DNA of 64,000 nucleotides from Sinohyriopsis cumingii (Eukaryota > Mollusca > Bivalvia > Unionida > Unionidae), in NCBI GenBank assembly GCA_028554795.2, contig CM068830.1:114527214-114591213 (forward strand), in the 5' to 3' direction. The position numbers and the translations under genes are program-made. The notes below the pieces were generated by a model. That model was not told the origin of the DNA, ran no database searches, and worked only from the letters and a program-made list of their open reading frames with translations. Position 1 is the stretch's first letter. Every line of letters starts with the position of its first letter. Below are positions 25,971 to 38,261 of this stretch, one piece after another.

Positions 25971-26983
25971 TGGTTTTTAAATACTTATATTTAGCAGAAA
26001 TGTTCTTCGCGATTCGCAATGGACTATGGAAAAGTGCTATCTAGAATATAAAACACAGAAAGGCATACTAAAACCATGAGCTATCCTATCTCTTTTCAAG
26101 GATGTGCTATTGTACAGGTCAGTCCAAACACGAAAGTGTAACACAAATGGAACTGAAAAGGGAGGAAAGCATGGGTTCCTGAGCCAATAAGCTAAGATGA
26201 CGAATAAGTCTTATTATTATTCGCTGGCAAACTTGGCCCTCACATCCCAGCTGCATTGCAATTTTCCCTGATTTACTATTTTTGAAAAAGAGTTTTTATC
26301 TACAGTACAAGTCATACAGGTCATGTAGCTGGTATCCATCCAACAAAGATCGCACAACAGACAGGACATACAAATATGCAGCTCGTAACAACAAAGGCAA
26401 TATATGTACTTACCTTTCTGCATCTTCAATTTCATCAAAATATAATTTCTTAGCTCTTTCGCCTGACTAAAATCACATGGTTCTAAACTTAAACCAACAG
26501 CTCAAACTTGTACTACAGGCTACAGGTAACATTCCAAATTTGAATTTGCTGCACCCCAAAAGGATACAACTTTGATATCCTCTTATAAACAGTACTTCAT
26601 ACAGAAGTCGTTCTGATAATTTTTATTCAACTAATTTCATGTTTTGTTCCCAACTCCGTTCTGTCATTGACAAAACAGAAACACATGTACCGCTTGTCAC
26701 AATTCCAGTCCAGCCATCCACGCATACATAAGTCAGAAATGACCCAGCTGAAAACTCAGTTCATCACTACATGATAAGCAGAAGCAAATTCCCCTATTCC
26801 GGACAAATGAAAAAGGTGATTCAAGACTCAGTGATTCACAATACTTACTGATATTTCAATTTTAGGCAGAACAGAATGAGAATGACTGAGTAGAACATAT
26901 AAATCAACGCCTGATATGATAACAGACTCGGAGGACGGTGCGTGGTGATAACTTCGAATGAACACTTTATAGTGTATTAGTTT
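25971..26983. other. AT-rich sequence without recognised gene
   Basis: No domain-bearing open frame, RNA gene or element end was seen. Short frames here have no recognisable features. Confidence 0.6.
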
Positions 26984-26987
26984 AACC

Positions 26988-27676
26988 TTTTACGTGTTTA
27001 GGCTCTTTTAAACAGTAACAAGAAAAAAGTAAAGAAAACAAGCCTTGTAAAATTTAAAAAATACATTTTCATTAGAAAAACAAGGTGGAAATGAGAAAAA
27101 GAACGTACGGTTTTTCGAGTCACATCCAAAAATAATCCAGGTATAATCCAAGAACTAAAAAATTAGATCTCCTAATAATAAAAGCCTGAGAAAATCCAAA
27201 ATCATAAGAAAGAAAAACACTTTGACGTCTCAAGTGTTAAGGCAAGAATAAAATGATTTCTCAATACATTAATATTAAATCTGGCTACTGCGCAAAACGG
27301 ATACCCGGATGAGGGTTAAACTTCCGGTTAAACCAGGATTTGAAATAATAACTACATGTTATTTGTCATGTACTTCAAGTACGGCATCGATTTTACTTAT
27401 TGAAAGTACTCAGCAACCAATTTAAAAAAATTAAAAATTTGTTCACTTCAACTAATAAATCAATGTCAGGAACTAAGTCAACATTAGACAAAATGCTTCA
27501 TGTATTAGTGTTTACGAAGAACTGAACTAAATGTCTGGAAAATGAATTCCTCGAAAATGTAAAATCCAGTAATTAAAATTACTTTACAATAACATGTAAA
27601 GGAATAAAAAAACTCAGAACTAAAAGACAAACAATTAAATTAAATCTAATATAAATTAAATCAAATATACATAACA
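26988..27676 (-). repeat. 3' LTR of the minus-strand Gypsy fossil
   Basis: Homologous along its length with 46955-47865 (shared GACGTCTCAAGTGTTAAGGC, TTAGTGTTTACGAA and AAATTAAATCAAA). It is the 3' LTR because the purine-rich tract lies on its inner side. Confidence 0.85.
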
Positions 27677-27789
27677 TTTCTCCCGTAAAGTAAACGAAAG
27701 ATTTATACAATAAAGCTTTTTTACCCTAGATTAATTATATACGAGATTTATAAACAAAACATAAGAAGAACTCTTATTAATTATACAAG

Positions 27790-28198
27790 GCATATATAAA
27801 ATAGTAGATTTTTTTTACACTGGAAAGTGCATCTTCTATTAAATTATATTTTCCCTTGACGTGCCTGATGTCAGTATTATAGTTCTGTAACAACAAAATC
27901 GACCTCAATAGTCTTTGATATATATTTTTCATTTTGCCAATGAAAGTAAGGGGGCTCTGATCACCAAACACAATAACCGAAGATTGTTGAATAATTTATT
28001 TTTTTGCTTATTTAATTTCTTAGAAAAGTAGCACAATAGATCATCAACATCGTTTTCGTCTTTGGGAATCAATACTGCTCCAACTCCAACATCACATGCA
28101 TCAACCGACAGTTTAAATGATTGGCAGAAATTTGAAACTGTAAGAACTGACGCGCTTTTAAGTATGACTTTTAACTTATCAAAAGCCTCCTGATATTT
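27790..28198 (-). pseudogene. Gypsy pol RNase H remnant
   Basis: Minus-strand frames contain EAFDKLKVILKSASVLTV, FKLSVDACDVGVGAVL, FSKKLNKQ and, nearer the LTR, PLTFIGKMK, QRLLRSILLLQNYN and IRHVKGKYN. These are the hallmark blocks of the Ty3/Gypsy RNase H domain, in order. LINE C interrupts it on the right. It is a broken fossil. Confidence 0.85.
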
Positions 28199-31100
28199 CC
28201 CACCAAACACTAACCTAGTACCAAACGAACTCGACAATCTTGTTCAACAGCTTCCCGCACCCTTTGTTTTACTCGGGGATTTAAATGCCCATAACATTTT
28301 ATGGGGATCAAATCATGTAAGTGACAGAGGTCACAAAGTTGAAGACTTTATTTCTAGACACGATCTGTGTCTATATAATGCCAAAACACCTACATATTAA
28401 CACCCAGGCACGGGTACATACACATGCATCGATTTGACAATTTGTTCTCCTTCGCTGCTTTTGGACTATGAATGGAAGGTCGCTGATGACCTTCACAGCA
28501 GCGATCACTTCCCAATATTTCTTGTAAATCATAACTCTACAATTGATGAAGTAATTCCACAATGGAATTTAAAGAAGGCCGACTGGGCCAAATTCGAAAT
28601 ACTCTGTAAAACCAGGCTGAATGAGGATACAGTTTTCAATGTTAACGACCCCATTCAGCATTTTACATCTATTTTAACCGACATTGCAGAAGAATCTATC
28701 CCCAAGTCCTCAGCAAACTGTAAAAGAACCCTAAAACCTTGGCTCACTAAGGAATGTAGGGAAGCCATACGGCAACGCCGAGAAGCCTTGAAAAAATTTA
28801 ACAATCATCCGACGCCCGAGAATTTAAGTAAATATCGTACTCTCCGGGCCAAAGCTCGCCGCACAATCAAAGAAAGTAAACGAGCATCATGGATGAAATA
28901 TGTTTCCTCTTTAAACTCTCGTTCCTCAATTAAGAAAGTTTGGGACACGATCCGAAAAATAAACGGAAAGAGAAAACACAATTCTTTCCGACATCTAAAA
29001 GTGAACAATAGCAATCTTAGCTCAAAACGTGACATAGCAAATGTTCTTGCTGATACATTCTCTAAAAATTCGTCATCATCTAATTATTCCGAAGCCTTCC
29101 AAAAATTGAAAACTCAAAAAGAAAAGTCACGTTTAAAATTCACATCCAACAACTCGGAAAGCTACAACCAGCTGTTTTCACTATCAGAACTTATGGAGGC
29201 TTTAGACAAGGCCCATGATACTTCCGCTGGGCCTGACAAAATACATTACCAGTTTTTAAAACATCTTCCAGAATCATCTTTAACATCTCTTTAAAAACTC
29301 TTCAATGATTTATGGATTACTGGTAACCTACCTAAAATATGGAAAGAAGCAAGAGTAATACCAGTTCCCAAACCCGGTAAAGATAGCGAAGATCCTACCA
29401 ACTATCGACCTATTGCACTTACAAGCTGCATGTGCAAAACAATGGAACGAATGATCAATTCTCGGCTTGTATGGTACCTGGAAACTAACAATTTAATATC
29501 TCCTTTCCAAAGTGGCTTTCGTTATGGACGGAGCACCAATGATCATCTGGTTAGACTAGAAACATTCATTCGCGATGCATTTATCAAGAAAGAACATTTA
29601 GTAGCGGTTTTCTTTGATTTAGAAAAGGCCTATGACACAACATGGAAGTACGGGATACTAAAAGACCTGCACGATCTAGGTCTAAAAGGCCGTCTGCCCT
29701 CTTTCGTATCCAACTTCCTCTCCGACAGAGAATTCAAGGTACGAGTGGGCTCTACTCTCTCAGATTTGCACGAGCAAGAGATGGGTGTGCCCCAGGGCAG
29801 TATTTTATCTGTGACACTTTTCAATATCAAAATTAATAACATCACCAAGTGTTTGACTCCTGGTGTGGATTGCTCACTATATGTTGATCATTTTCTCATA
29901 TGTTATCGGTCAAAGCACATGCATACAATTGAAAGACAACTACACAAAATATCAACAAGATTCAAAATTGGGCTAGTACGAACGGTTTCAAATTCTCGAA
30001 ATCAAAAACGTTATGTATGTCAATTACGACGACACCACGATGAACCTAAACTCACGCTGGACGGAACACCTATTCCAGTTGTTCAGGAAGCACAATTTTT
30101 GGGTATTATCTTTGATAGAAAACTGACTTTTATTCCACACCTAAAAAACTTGAAAGCCAAATGCTTAAAAGCACTTGACCTACTTAAAGTAGTAGCGCAC
30201 ACTGACTGGGGTGCTGATAGAAAAGTCATCCTGAATTTATATAGAACGTTTATTCGCTCCAAACTAGACTATGGTTGCGTTGTGTATGGTTCTGCCAGAA
30301 AATCGTATCTTAAAATGCTTGATCCAATTCATCATCAGGGAATAAGACTGGCTCTGGGAGCATTTAAAACATCCCCGTGTGAAAGCCTTCTAGCTGAGGC
30401 GAATGAACCACCGTTATCGCATCGTAGAGAAATGCTTTCCGCACAGTATGCTCTCAAATTAAAATCAAACCCTCTGAATCCTGCTTTTTCGGCTGTTTTT
30501 CAACCCAAATACAAAACTTTATACGAAAATAAACCAAACGCCATACCTTCCTTTGGCATTAGAATATCATCCAGCCTTGACACTACAAATATAGATCTTT
30601 CAAAAATTCTGAAAACATCCATCTCCGAAACACCACCCTGGCTAATTAAACAACCAAAAGTACGTTTTACGCTACACGATGGAAAAAAATCCGAAACAAA
30701 CCCTTCTATCTTCCACAACTCTTACCATGAACTCCTCACCGAATTTAAAAACTACACCAGAATTTACACTGATGGATCAAAGGATGAGGAAAAGGCTGCT
30801 GCAGCCTTTGTTTGTGGAAATCACACAACGCAAGTTCGCTTACCAAATGGAGCATCAATTTTTACAGCCGAAATCAGAGCAATAGACCTTGCTCTGCAAC
30901 ATATAGAAAAGAACCGTATTTTAAACAGTGTCATCTTCTCCGACTCGCTATCAGTACTCCAGTCACTACACAATAGAAAACTGGAGAACCCATTATTGAA
31001 AAACATACTCGTAAAAAATACCGAGCTGAGTGTCTCCCACAATATAATATACTGTTGGTTACCTAGCCACATTGGTATTAAAGGTAACGAAAAAGCAGAT

Positions 31101-31553
31101 CGCGCTGCTAAAATGGCCCTTTCTCAAGAACCATCTGATTTTAAAATACCATATACTGATTTTAAACCTTGTATCAGAAAGTTCTTACGTCAGAAGTGGC
31201 AGGCATCATGGAATGATGCTGTAAATAACAAACTTCATGCAATCAAACCAACTCTAGGAGAATGGACTCCTTCCTACAGAAGCATTCGTAGGGAGGAGGT
31301 AGTCATTGCAAGAATCCGAATTGGTCATACTTATATCACCCACACCCACATACTAAAAGGTGAAGACCCACCAGAGTGCGTTTCTTGCAATGAACCATTC
31401 ACTGTCAAGCACTTTATGATAGAGTGCTTTGACCTACAACCTACGCGCGATCGTTATTACGTTGTGCATGATATGAAAGAACTTTTTGATAATATAAACA
31501 TCACTCGTATTATCGAGTTCTTGAAAGCCGTAAATATTTACTCTAAACTCTGA
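28199..31553 (+). pseudogene. LINE C ORF2, truncated and inactive
   Basis: Lacks the first third of the endonuclease. In-frame stops occur near 28398 (ACATATTAACAC) and at 29292-29294. The reverse transcriptase active site reads YVDH instead of YVDD (codon CAT at 29889-29891), and a locally shifted stretch follows between about 29940 and 30020. The frame is open from 29430 to 31553 and keeps RNase H (YTDGSK, TAEIRA, FSDSLSV, GNEKADRAAK) and the C-terminal CVSC/H/C zinc ligands. Confidence 0.92.
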
Positions 31554-31837
31554 CTTTTATGCTATCACCTTGTGCAGTTTTATGCAATATACATTCCGTC
31601 CCATTTAAATACCTATTCATCTTTTTTACATCTCCCGTTGATCGGGAAGCTTTATTTTGCACCGTTACCATCTTACCGTTTTTAATTTCAACCATTTGTT
31701 CTTTTATATCGCTGGTCGATGTAGAACCTTTTATAAGTTTTAAAAGATTATACAAGTAACACTTTGTTTGGCGCTAAATAGCCTAAGAGTGCTGATGCGC
31801 CGTTAAAAAAAAAACAATCAATCAATCAATCAATCAA
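28199..31837 (+). mobile_element. LINE copy C, 5'-truncated, inserted in the Gypsy fossil
   Basis: Begins inside the ORF2 endonuclease region at CACCAAACACTAACC and runs to an AATC tail. Left flank is the Gypsy RNase H remnant, right flank is LINE fragment D. The 5' truncation is typical of incomplete target-primed reverse transcription. Confidence 0.93.
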
Positions 31838-32431
31838 GCAATCAAACCAACTCTAGGAGAATGGACTCCTTCCTACAGAACCATTCGTAGGGAGGAGGTA
31901 GTCATTGCAAGAATCCGAATTGGTCATACTTATATCACCCACACCCACATACTAAAAGGTGAAGACCCACCAGAGTGCGTTTCTTGCAATGAACCATTCA
32001 CTGTCAAGCACTTTATGATAGAGTGCTTTGACCTACAACCTACGCGCGATCGTTATTACGTTGTGCATGACATGAAAGAACTTTTTGATAATATAAACAT
32101 CACTCGTATTATCGAGTTCTTGAAAGCCGTAAATATTTACTCTAAACTCTGACTTTTATGCTATCACCTTGTGCAGTTTTATGCAATATACATACCGTCC
32201 CATTTTAATACCTATTCATCTTTTTTTACATCTCCCGTTGATCGGGAAGCTTTATTTTGCACCGTTACCATCTTACCGTTTTTAATTTCAACCATTTGTT
32301 CTTTTATATCGCTGGTCGATATAGAACCTTTTATAAGTTTTAAAAGATTATACAAGTAACACTTTGTTTGGCGCTAAATAGCCTAAAAGTGCCGATGCGC
32401 CGTTAAAAAACAAACAAACAAACAAACAAAC
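31838..32431 (+). mobile_element. LINE fragment D, 3' end only, joined to the tail of C
   Basis: Starts GCAATCAAACCAACTCTAGG, a point inside the RNase H-distal part of ORF2, directly after the AATC tail of copy C. It repeats the last 590 bp of the family, including the ORF2 end, the 3' untranslated region and a hairpin, and ends in AAAC units rather than AATC. It differs from C by a handful of substitutions (for example AGAACCATT against AGAAGCATT), so it is not an exact tandem duplicate. Confidence 0.9.
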
Positions 32432-33072
32432 ATGAGATATACTTACCCAATCCCCTCCAATGCTACAAATGTCAAAAATACGGTCATCATGAAGACCGAT
32501 GCTCCAGAAGCCAAATATGTGGCCGATGTGGAGACCCCTCTCACCGGGAATCCGAGTGTAAAGCCAGTCCACATTGCGTAAACTGCGGAAAGGAACACCA
32601 TGCTAATTCAAAAGCTTGCGATACATGGAAACAGGAGAAGGAAATCCAAAGGATTAAATACACATCCAACATTCATTATCCAGAGGCCAGGAAGCTTGTT
32701 AAAGCTAGATCACTCCCCGGGCCATCCTTCTCAACTGTAGTGAAGAGCAGCCAAAAAGCAACGAAAGACGCACAAACTCAAACAAACCCACCTGAATTCC
32801 ATTCCGACTCGAACATCCCGCAGTACAAACCCCAGAAAAACTCAACATCGACACAAACAACATTCAACAATACTGCACCACCAAGATCACCAAACAGTAA
32901 GAAAAAGTTGCAAACAAATAGGCAGCAAAAGGGGTCTGATGACCCCATAAAGCTGCACAACAGGTTTGGAGACTTGGAGGACATGGATGCAGAAGAATCT
33001 GCTCCATGTCTTCAAGGTGGCTCCAGACCTAACAACAAAAAATACACCCCCGTACTTCCTCCAGATAAATAA
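32432..33072 (+). pseudogene. LINE E ORF1, 5'-truncated
   Basis: Holds the zinc knuckles and the low-complexity C-terminal part (TQTNPPEFHSDSN, STSTQTTFNN, KGSDDPIKLHNRFGD) up to the family stop. The N-terminal Gag-like domain is missing. Confidence 0.85.
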
Positions 33073-33134
33073 CCAAACAGATTGCCTCCGCGAAAGGTCT
33101 AACCTAGCTCCAGAATCTTTAATATCAAGTTGTA

Positions 33135-35679
33135 ATGAAGAACACCATCTTACAATGGAACTGTAGAGGACTTAAAGCCAACTACCATGCTATTCTTCTG
33201 CTTTTAAACGAACATGATCCTGCTGTACTATGTCTTCAGGAAACATTTTTGAAAAATACGGATAACATCACACTTAAAAACTACTGCCTGTTTAACAACT
33301 ACTCTCAGAATGTTCATAGGGCCTCAGGAGGAGTCTCTGTTATTGTAAACAACAGAGCCCCTCATAGCATCATACCTTTAAACACAAATTTACATACCAT
33401 TGCTGTAAGCGTCACTCTACATCGAGTGATTACATTTTCCTCTATTTACTTACCACCAAACACTAACCTAGTACCAAACGAACTCGACAATCCTGTTCAA
33501 CAGCTTCCCGCACCCTTTGTTTTACTCGGGGATTTTAATGCCCATAACATTTTATGGGGATCGAATCATAGAAGTGACAGAGGTCACAAAGTTGCAGACC
33601 TTATTTCTAGACACGATCTGTGCCTATATAATACTAAAACACCTACATATTTACATCCATGCATGGGTACATACACATGAATAGATTTGACAATTTGTTC
33701 TCCTTCGCTGCTTTTGGACTATGAATGGAAGGTCGCCGATGACCTTCACAACAGCGATCACGTCTCAATCTCCCTTGTAAATCATAACTTTACAACTGAT
33801 GAAGTAATTCCACAATGGAATTTAAAGAAGGCCGACTGGGCCAAGTTCGAAACACTCTGTAAAACTAGGCTGAATGAGGATACAGTTTTCAATGTTAACG
33901 ATCCCATTCAGCATTTTACATCTATTTTAACAGACATTGCAGAAGAATCTATCCCCAAGTCCTCAACAAACTGTAAAAGAACCCTAAAACCTTGGCCCAA
34001 TAAGGAATGTAAGGAAACCATACGGCAATGCCGAGAAGCATTAACAAAATTTAATAATCCCCCGACGCCCGAAAACTTAAATATATATCGCATTACCCGG
34101 GTCAAAGCTCGCCGCACAATCAAAGAAAGTAAAAGAGCATCATGGAAGAAATATGTTTCTTTAAACTCTCTTTCCTCTGTTAAGAAAGTTTGGGACACTA
34201 TCCGCAAAATAAACGGAAAGAGAAAACAAAACCCTCTCCGACATCTGACACTGAACAATAACAACTTCTAATCATCTAATTATTCAGAAGCCTTCCGAAA
34301 ACTTAAAACTCAAAAAGAAAAGTCACGTTTAAAATTCGCATCCAACAACTCGGAATCAATTGTTCTCACTATCGGAGCTTAGGGAGGCTTTAGATAAGGC
34401 CCATGATACTTCCGCTGGGCCTGACAAAATACATTACCAGTTTTTGAAACACCTTCCAGAATCATCATTAACATCTCTTTTGAAACTCTTCAATGATTTA
34501 TGGATTACTGGTAATGTACCAAAAATCTGGAAAGAAGCAACTGTAATACCAGTCCCCAAACCCGGTAAAGATAGCGAAGACCACAACAGCTATCAACCAA
34601 TTGCACTCACAAGCTGTGTGTGCAAAACAATGGAACGAATGATCAATTCTCGGCTTGTCTGGTATTTGGAAACTAACAATTTAATATCTCCTTTCCAAAG
34701 TGGCTTTCGATATGGCCGGAGCACCAATGATCATCTGGTTAAACTGGAAACATTTATTAGCGATGCATTTATTAAGAAAGAACATTTAGTAGCGGTTTTC
34801 TTTCATTTAGAAAAGGCCTATGACACGACATGGAAGTGCGGGATACAAAATGACCTGAACGATCTAGGTCTAAAAGGCCGTCCGCCCTCTTTCATATCCA
34901 ACTTTCTCTCCGACAGAGAATTCAAAGTACGAGTGGGCTCTACCTCTCAGATCTGCACGAACAAGAGATGGGTGTGCCCCAGGGCAGTATTTTTTATGTA
35001 ACGCTCTTTAACATCAAAATCAATAGCATCACCAAGTGTTTGACTCCTGGTGTGGATTGCTCGTTATACGTTGATGATTTTCTAATATGTTATCGGTCAA
35101 AGCACATGCATACAATTGAAAGACAACTGCAGCAAAATATAAACAAAATTCAAAATTGGGCCAATGCAAACGGTTTCAAATTCTCGAAATCAAAAACGGT
35201 ATGCATACATTTCTGTCAGTTACGAAAACATCAAGATGAACCGAATCTCACGCTGGATGGAACACCTATTCAAGTTGTTGAGGAAACACAATTTTTAGGT
35301 ATAATTTTTGACCGAAAACTGACCTTCATTCCACACCTAAAGAACTTAAAGGCTAACTGCTTAAAAGCACTTAACCTACTTAAAGTAGTAGCGAACACTG
35401 ACTGGGGTGCTGATAGAAAAGTCATCCTAAATTTATACAGCACGTTTGTTCGCTCCAAACTGGACAATGGTTGCGTTGTGTATGGTTCAGCCAGAAAATC
35501 CTATCTTAAAATGCTTGATCCAATTCATCATCAGGGAATAAGACTGGCTCTGGGAGCATTTAAAACATCCCCGTGTGAAAGCCTTCTAGCTGAGGCGAAT
35601 GAACCACCGTTATCGCATCGTAGAGAAATGCTTTCCGCACAGTATGCTCTCAAATTAAAATCAAACCCTCTGAATCCTG
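33135..35679 (+). pseudogene. LINE E ORF2, 3'-truncated, broken
   Basis: Starts at the family ATG. An in-frame TGA replaces a Cys codon near 33678 (ACATGAATAGAT). Near 34265 a segment of about 60 bp present in other copies is missing. A frameshift lies near 34945 in GGCTCTACCTCTCAG. Endonuclease motifs (LQET, GDFNAHN, NSDHVSI) and YVDD are present. The copy ends after HRREMLSAQYALKLK, so the RNase H domain is absent. Confidence 0.9.
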
Positions 35680-35680
35680 T

Positions 35681-37707
35681 CCCCCTGCGGGTCCGAGGTT
35701 GTAGAATTGGCCCGACGTGCCTCGCTACGTGTCGTAAAAGGCGACTAAGTAGAGGCAACCTGTTTGACCTTAGAAATTGGCGACTTCAAGGTCAATCAAA
35801 GGTAATTTTATCAACTGAGTATGGCATCTGTGTATTTGTGACACTTGAAAAGTGTCCCCTTGGTGGGCGGGGAGCACGGGTGCTGAATTTGTAATCTAGC
35901 CATCATGGATAATTCCAAGAAAAGTCAAAATGAAAGATCGAAACCCTTATCAGAGTCTGACGATGAACCATGTAGTGTGGAGTCATTTCCACGCTTCATG
36001 GTCATACAGTCCAAAGATGCCACGAAACCTCTTGCCGCACTATCTCCATTTGTCATCGAAAAGACTATCACAGGATCGATTGGCACACCTAAAAGTGTTA
36101 AAAAGTTGAAATCGGGTTGTCTTCTTATTGAGTGTGAGCGACGAGGTCAATCAGACAGTATGAGGAAAATGAAAAGGTTCTTTGATATCTCAGTAACCTC
36201 ATTCGCTCACACAACACTGAATACGTCCAAAGGCGTGATTCGCTATTGTGACTTGGCTGGAGTCACCGACGCTGATATCATCGAAGGAATGAAAGGTGAA
36301 GGTGTCACTGCAGTCCGACGAATACGTATTAAACGTAATAACAATCTGCAGGACACCAACACCATTGTACTCACCTTCAACGGCCAACTGTACCCAAAGT
36401 GGTAAAAGTTGGCTTTTTGCAAGTAAAGGTAGAGATTTACATTCCCAACCCCCTTCGGTGTTATAAGTGTCAGAAATTCGGCCATCACGAAGACCGCAGC
36501 TCCAAGAGCCAAATATGTGGCCGATGCGGACACAATGCTCATCATGAATCTGATTGTAGAGCAACTCCGCATTGTGTCAACTGCGGAAAAGAGCACCACG
36601 CAAATTCCAAGGATTGCGATACCTGGAAACAGGAGAAGGAAATTCAGAGGGTAAAATACACAAATAATATTCCCTATCCAGAAGCCAGAAAAATTGTACA
36701 GGCAAAAACAGCCTATCCTGGCCCATCCTTCTCCACTGTAGTGAAGAGCAATCCTAAAACAACGAAGGACGCTCAAACACAAACAGAAGCACCCGATTCA
36801 ACACCATATTCAAAAACCCCCATTACCAAGCACAGAAAAACACGGCATCTACTCAGACTACATTTAATAATACCCAACCACCTAAATCACCAAAAAGTAA
36901 AAGATCTCACGGAAACAGACAACAAAAGGGGTCAGATGACCCCATTAAACTATATAACAGGTTTGGAGACATTGAGGGCATGGATGCACTAGAATCTGCT
37001 CTATGCGCTCAAGGTAGCTTCAGACCTAACAACAAAAAATTCATCCCCGTACTTCCTCCAGAGAAATAACCAAACAAATTCCCTCTGCGAAAGGTCTAAC
37101 CTAGTTCCACAATCTTTAACTTAAATTTACAATGAAAAGCACTATCATACAATGGAATTGTCGAGGACTTAAAGCAAATTACAATGATCTTCTCCTGCTT
37201 TTAAGCCAGCATGATCCTGCGGTACTATGCCTTCAAGAAACATTCTTGAAAGATACGGAGAACATCACATTTAAAAACTACTCCCTGTTTAACACCTGCT
37301 CTCCAAATGTTGATAGGGCATCAGGAGGAGTTTCTGTTATTGTGAACAACAGAGCTCCTCATAGCTTTATTCATTTAAACACCAATTTACAAGCCATTGC
37401 TTTAAGCGTCACTCTACATCGAGTGATTACATTTTCCTCTATTTATTTCCCACCAAACACTAACCTAGTACCAAACGAACTCGACAATCCTGTTCAACAG
37501 CTTCCCGCACCCTTTGTTTTGCTCGGGGATTTTAATGCCCATAACATTTTATGGGGATCAAATCATATAAATGACAGAGGTCACAAAGTTGAAGACCTTA
37601 TTTCTAGACACGATCTGTGTCTTTATAATACCAAAACACCTACATATTTACATCCAGGTACGGGTACATACACATGCATCGATTTGACAATTTGTTCTCC
37701 TTCACAG
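35681..37707 (+). mobile_element. LINE copy F, 5' part (split by copy G)
   Basis: Starts CCCCCTGCGGGTCCG; about 320 bp of the 5' untranslated region is missing internally (GCAACCTGTTTG joins ACCTTAGAAATTGG). ORF1 starts at 35905 and ORF2 at 37132. The copy is interrupted at 37707 by LINE G and resumes at 43467. At the interruption F itself already lacks about 50 bp between two CCTTC repeats, a microhomology-type deletion. Confidence 0.92.
35905..37068 (+). pseudogene. LINE F ORF1, frameshifted
   Basis: ATG at 35905 followed by MDNSKKSQNERSKPLSES. One base is missing at TTCAACGGCC (TTCAACAGGCC in B and G), shifting the frame before the zinc knuckles; the same deletion occurs in copy I. One C is also missing near 36820 in the ACCCCCATTACC region, as in copy G. 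Knuckle 1 reads CYKCQKFGHHEDRSS, so its last cysteine is serine. Confidence 0.88.
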
Positions 37708-37708
37708 T

Positions 37709-38261
37709 CCCCCTGCGGGTCCGGGGTTGTAGAATTGGCACGACGTGCCTCGCTACGTGTCGTAAAAGGCGACTAAGTAGAGGCAACCTGTTTGCCGTGG
37801 GTTGCGTCCCGTGTCGGGGGAGGAAAGGATCCTGGTAGTTGAGCAGTGGCTTTCCCTGCAATACACTACTTTGGCCTCTACTTCTCTTAGACGGGTGGTC
37901 GGGATGGGCCCGGTTCCGACAAATCGGCTGGTCACGCCGAGCCCTAGGAGGTCTTTATTAACTTTCCCACCTTCTTTCTCTCTCTCCTTGTATCTCTCTT
38001 GATACCACCGTTGCCCCTATGTTCTTTTCCTTTATATTTCCCTTTTCCAAGTCTTAGAAGGCTTCCTAGAAGGCGGTGGCTTAACGGGTCAATCGGGGGG
38101 TAATTTTACCGACCTTAGAAATTGGCGACTTCAGGGTCATTCAAAGGTAATTTTATCAACTGAGTATGGCATCTGTGTATCCCTGACACTTGAAAAGTGT
38201 CCCCTTGTTGGGCTCCTTGGTGGGTGGGGAGCACGGGTGCTGAATTTTTAATCTAGCCATC
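37709..38261 (+). promoter_or_regulatory. LINE 5' untranslated region with foldable 5' end
   Basis: Conserved in copies A, B, G and I. The very 5' end can pair (CCCC at 37709 with GGGG at 37723-37726). It is followed by a nested fold with outer stem TGCCTC (37746-37751) / GAGGCA (37780-37785) and inner stem GTCG (37759-37762) / CGAC (37770-37773). Non-LTR elements need an internal promoter in this region, and some carry a self-cleaving ribozyme here; whether this one does is inference. Confidence 0.55.

Larger units (their letters stand above)
32432..35679 (+). mobile_element. LINE copy E, truncated at both ends
   Basis: Begins in ORF1 just before the zinc knuckles and stops abruptly inside ORF2 at CTGAATCCTG, where the 5' end of copy F follows. 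Its ORF1 sequence is the most diverged in the window (for example RARSLPGPSFSTVVKSSQKATK), indicating a distinct subfamily. No continuation of E was found after the end of F, so its 3' part is lost, or E and F were joined by recombination. Confidence 0.9.
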
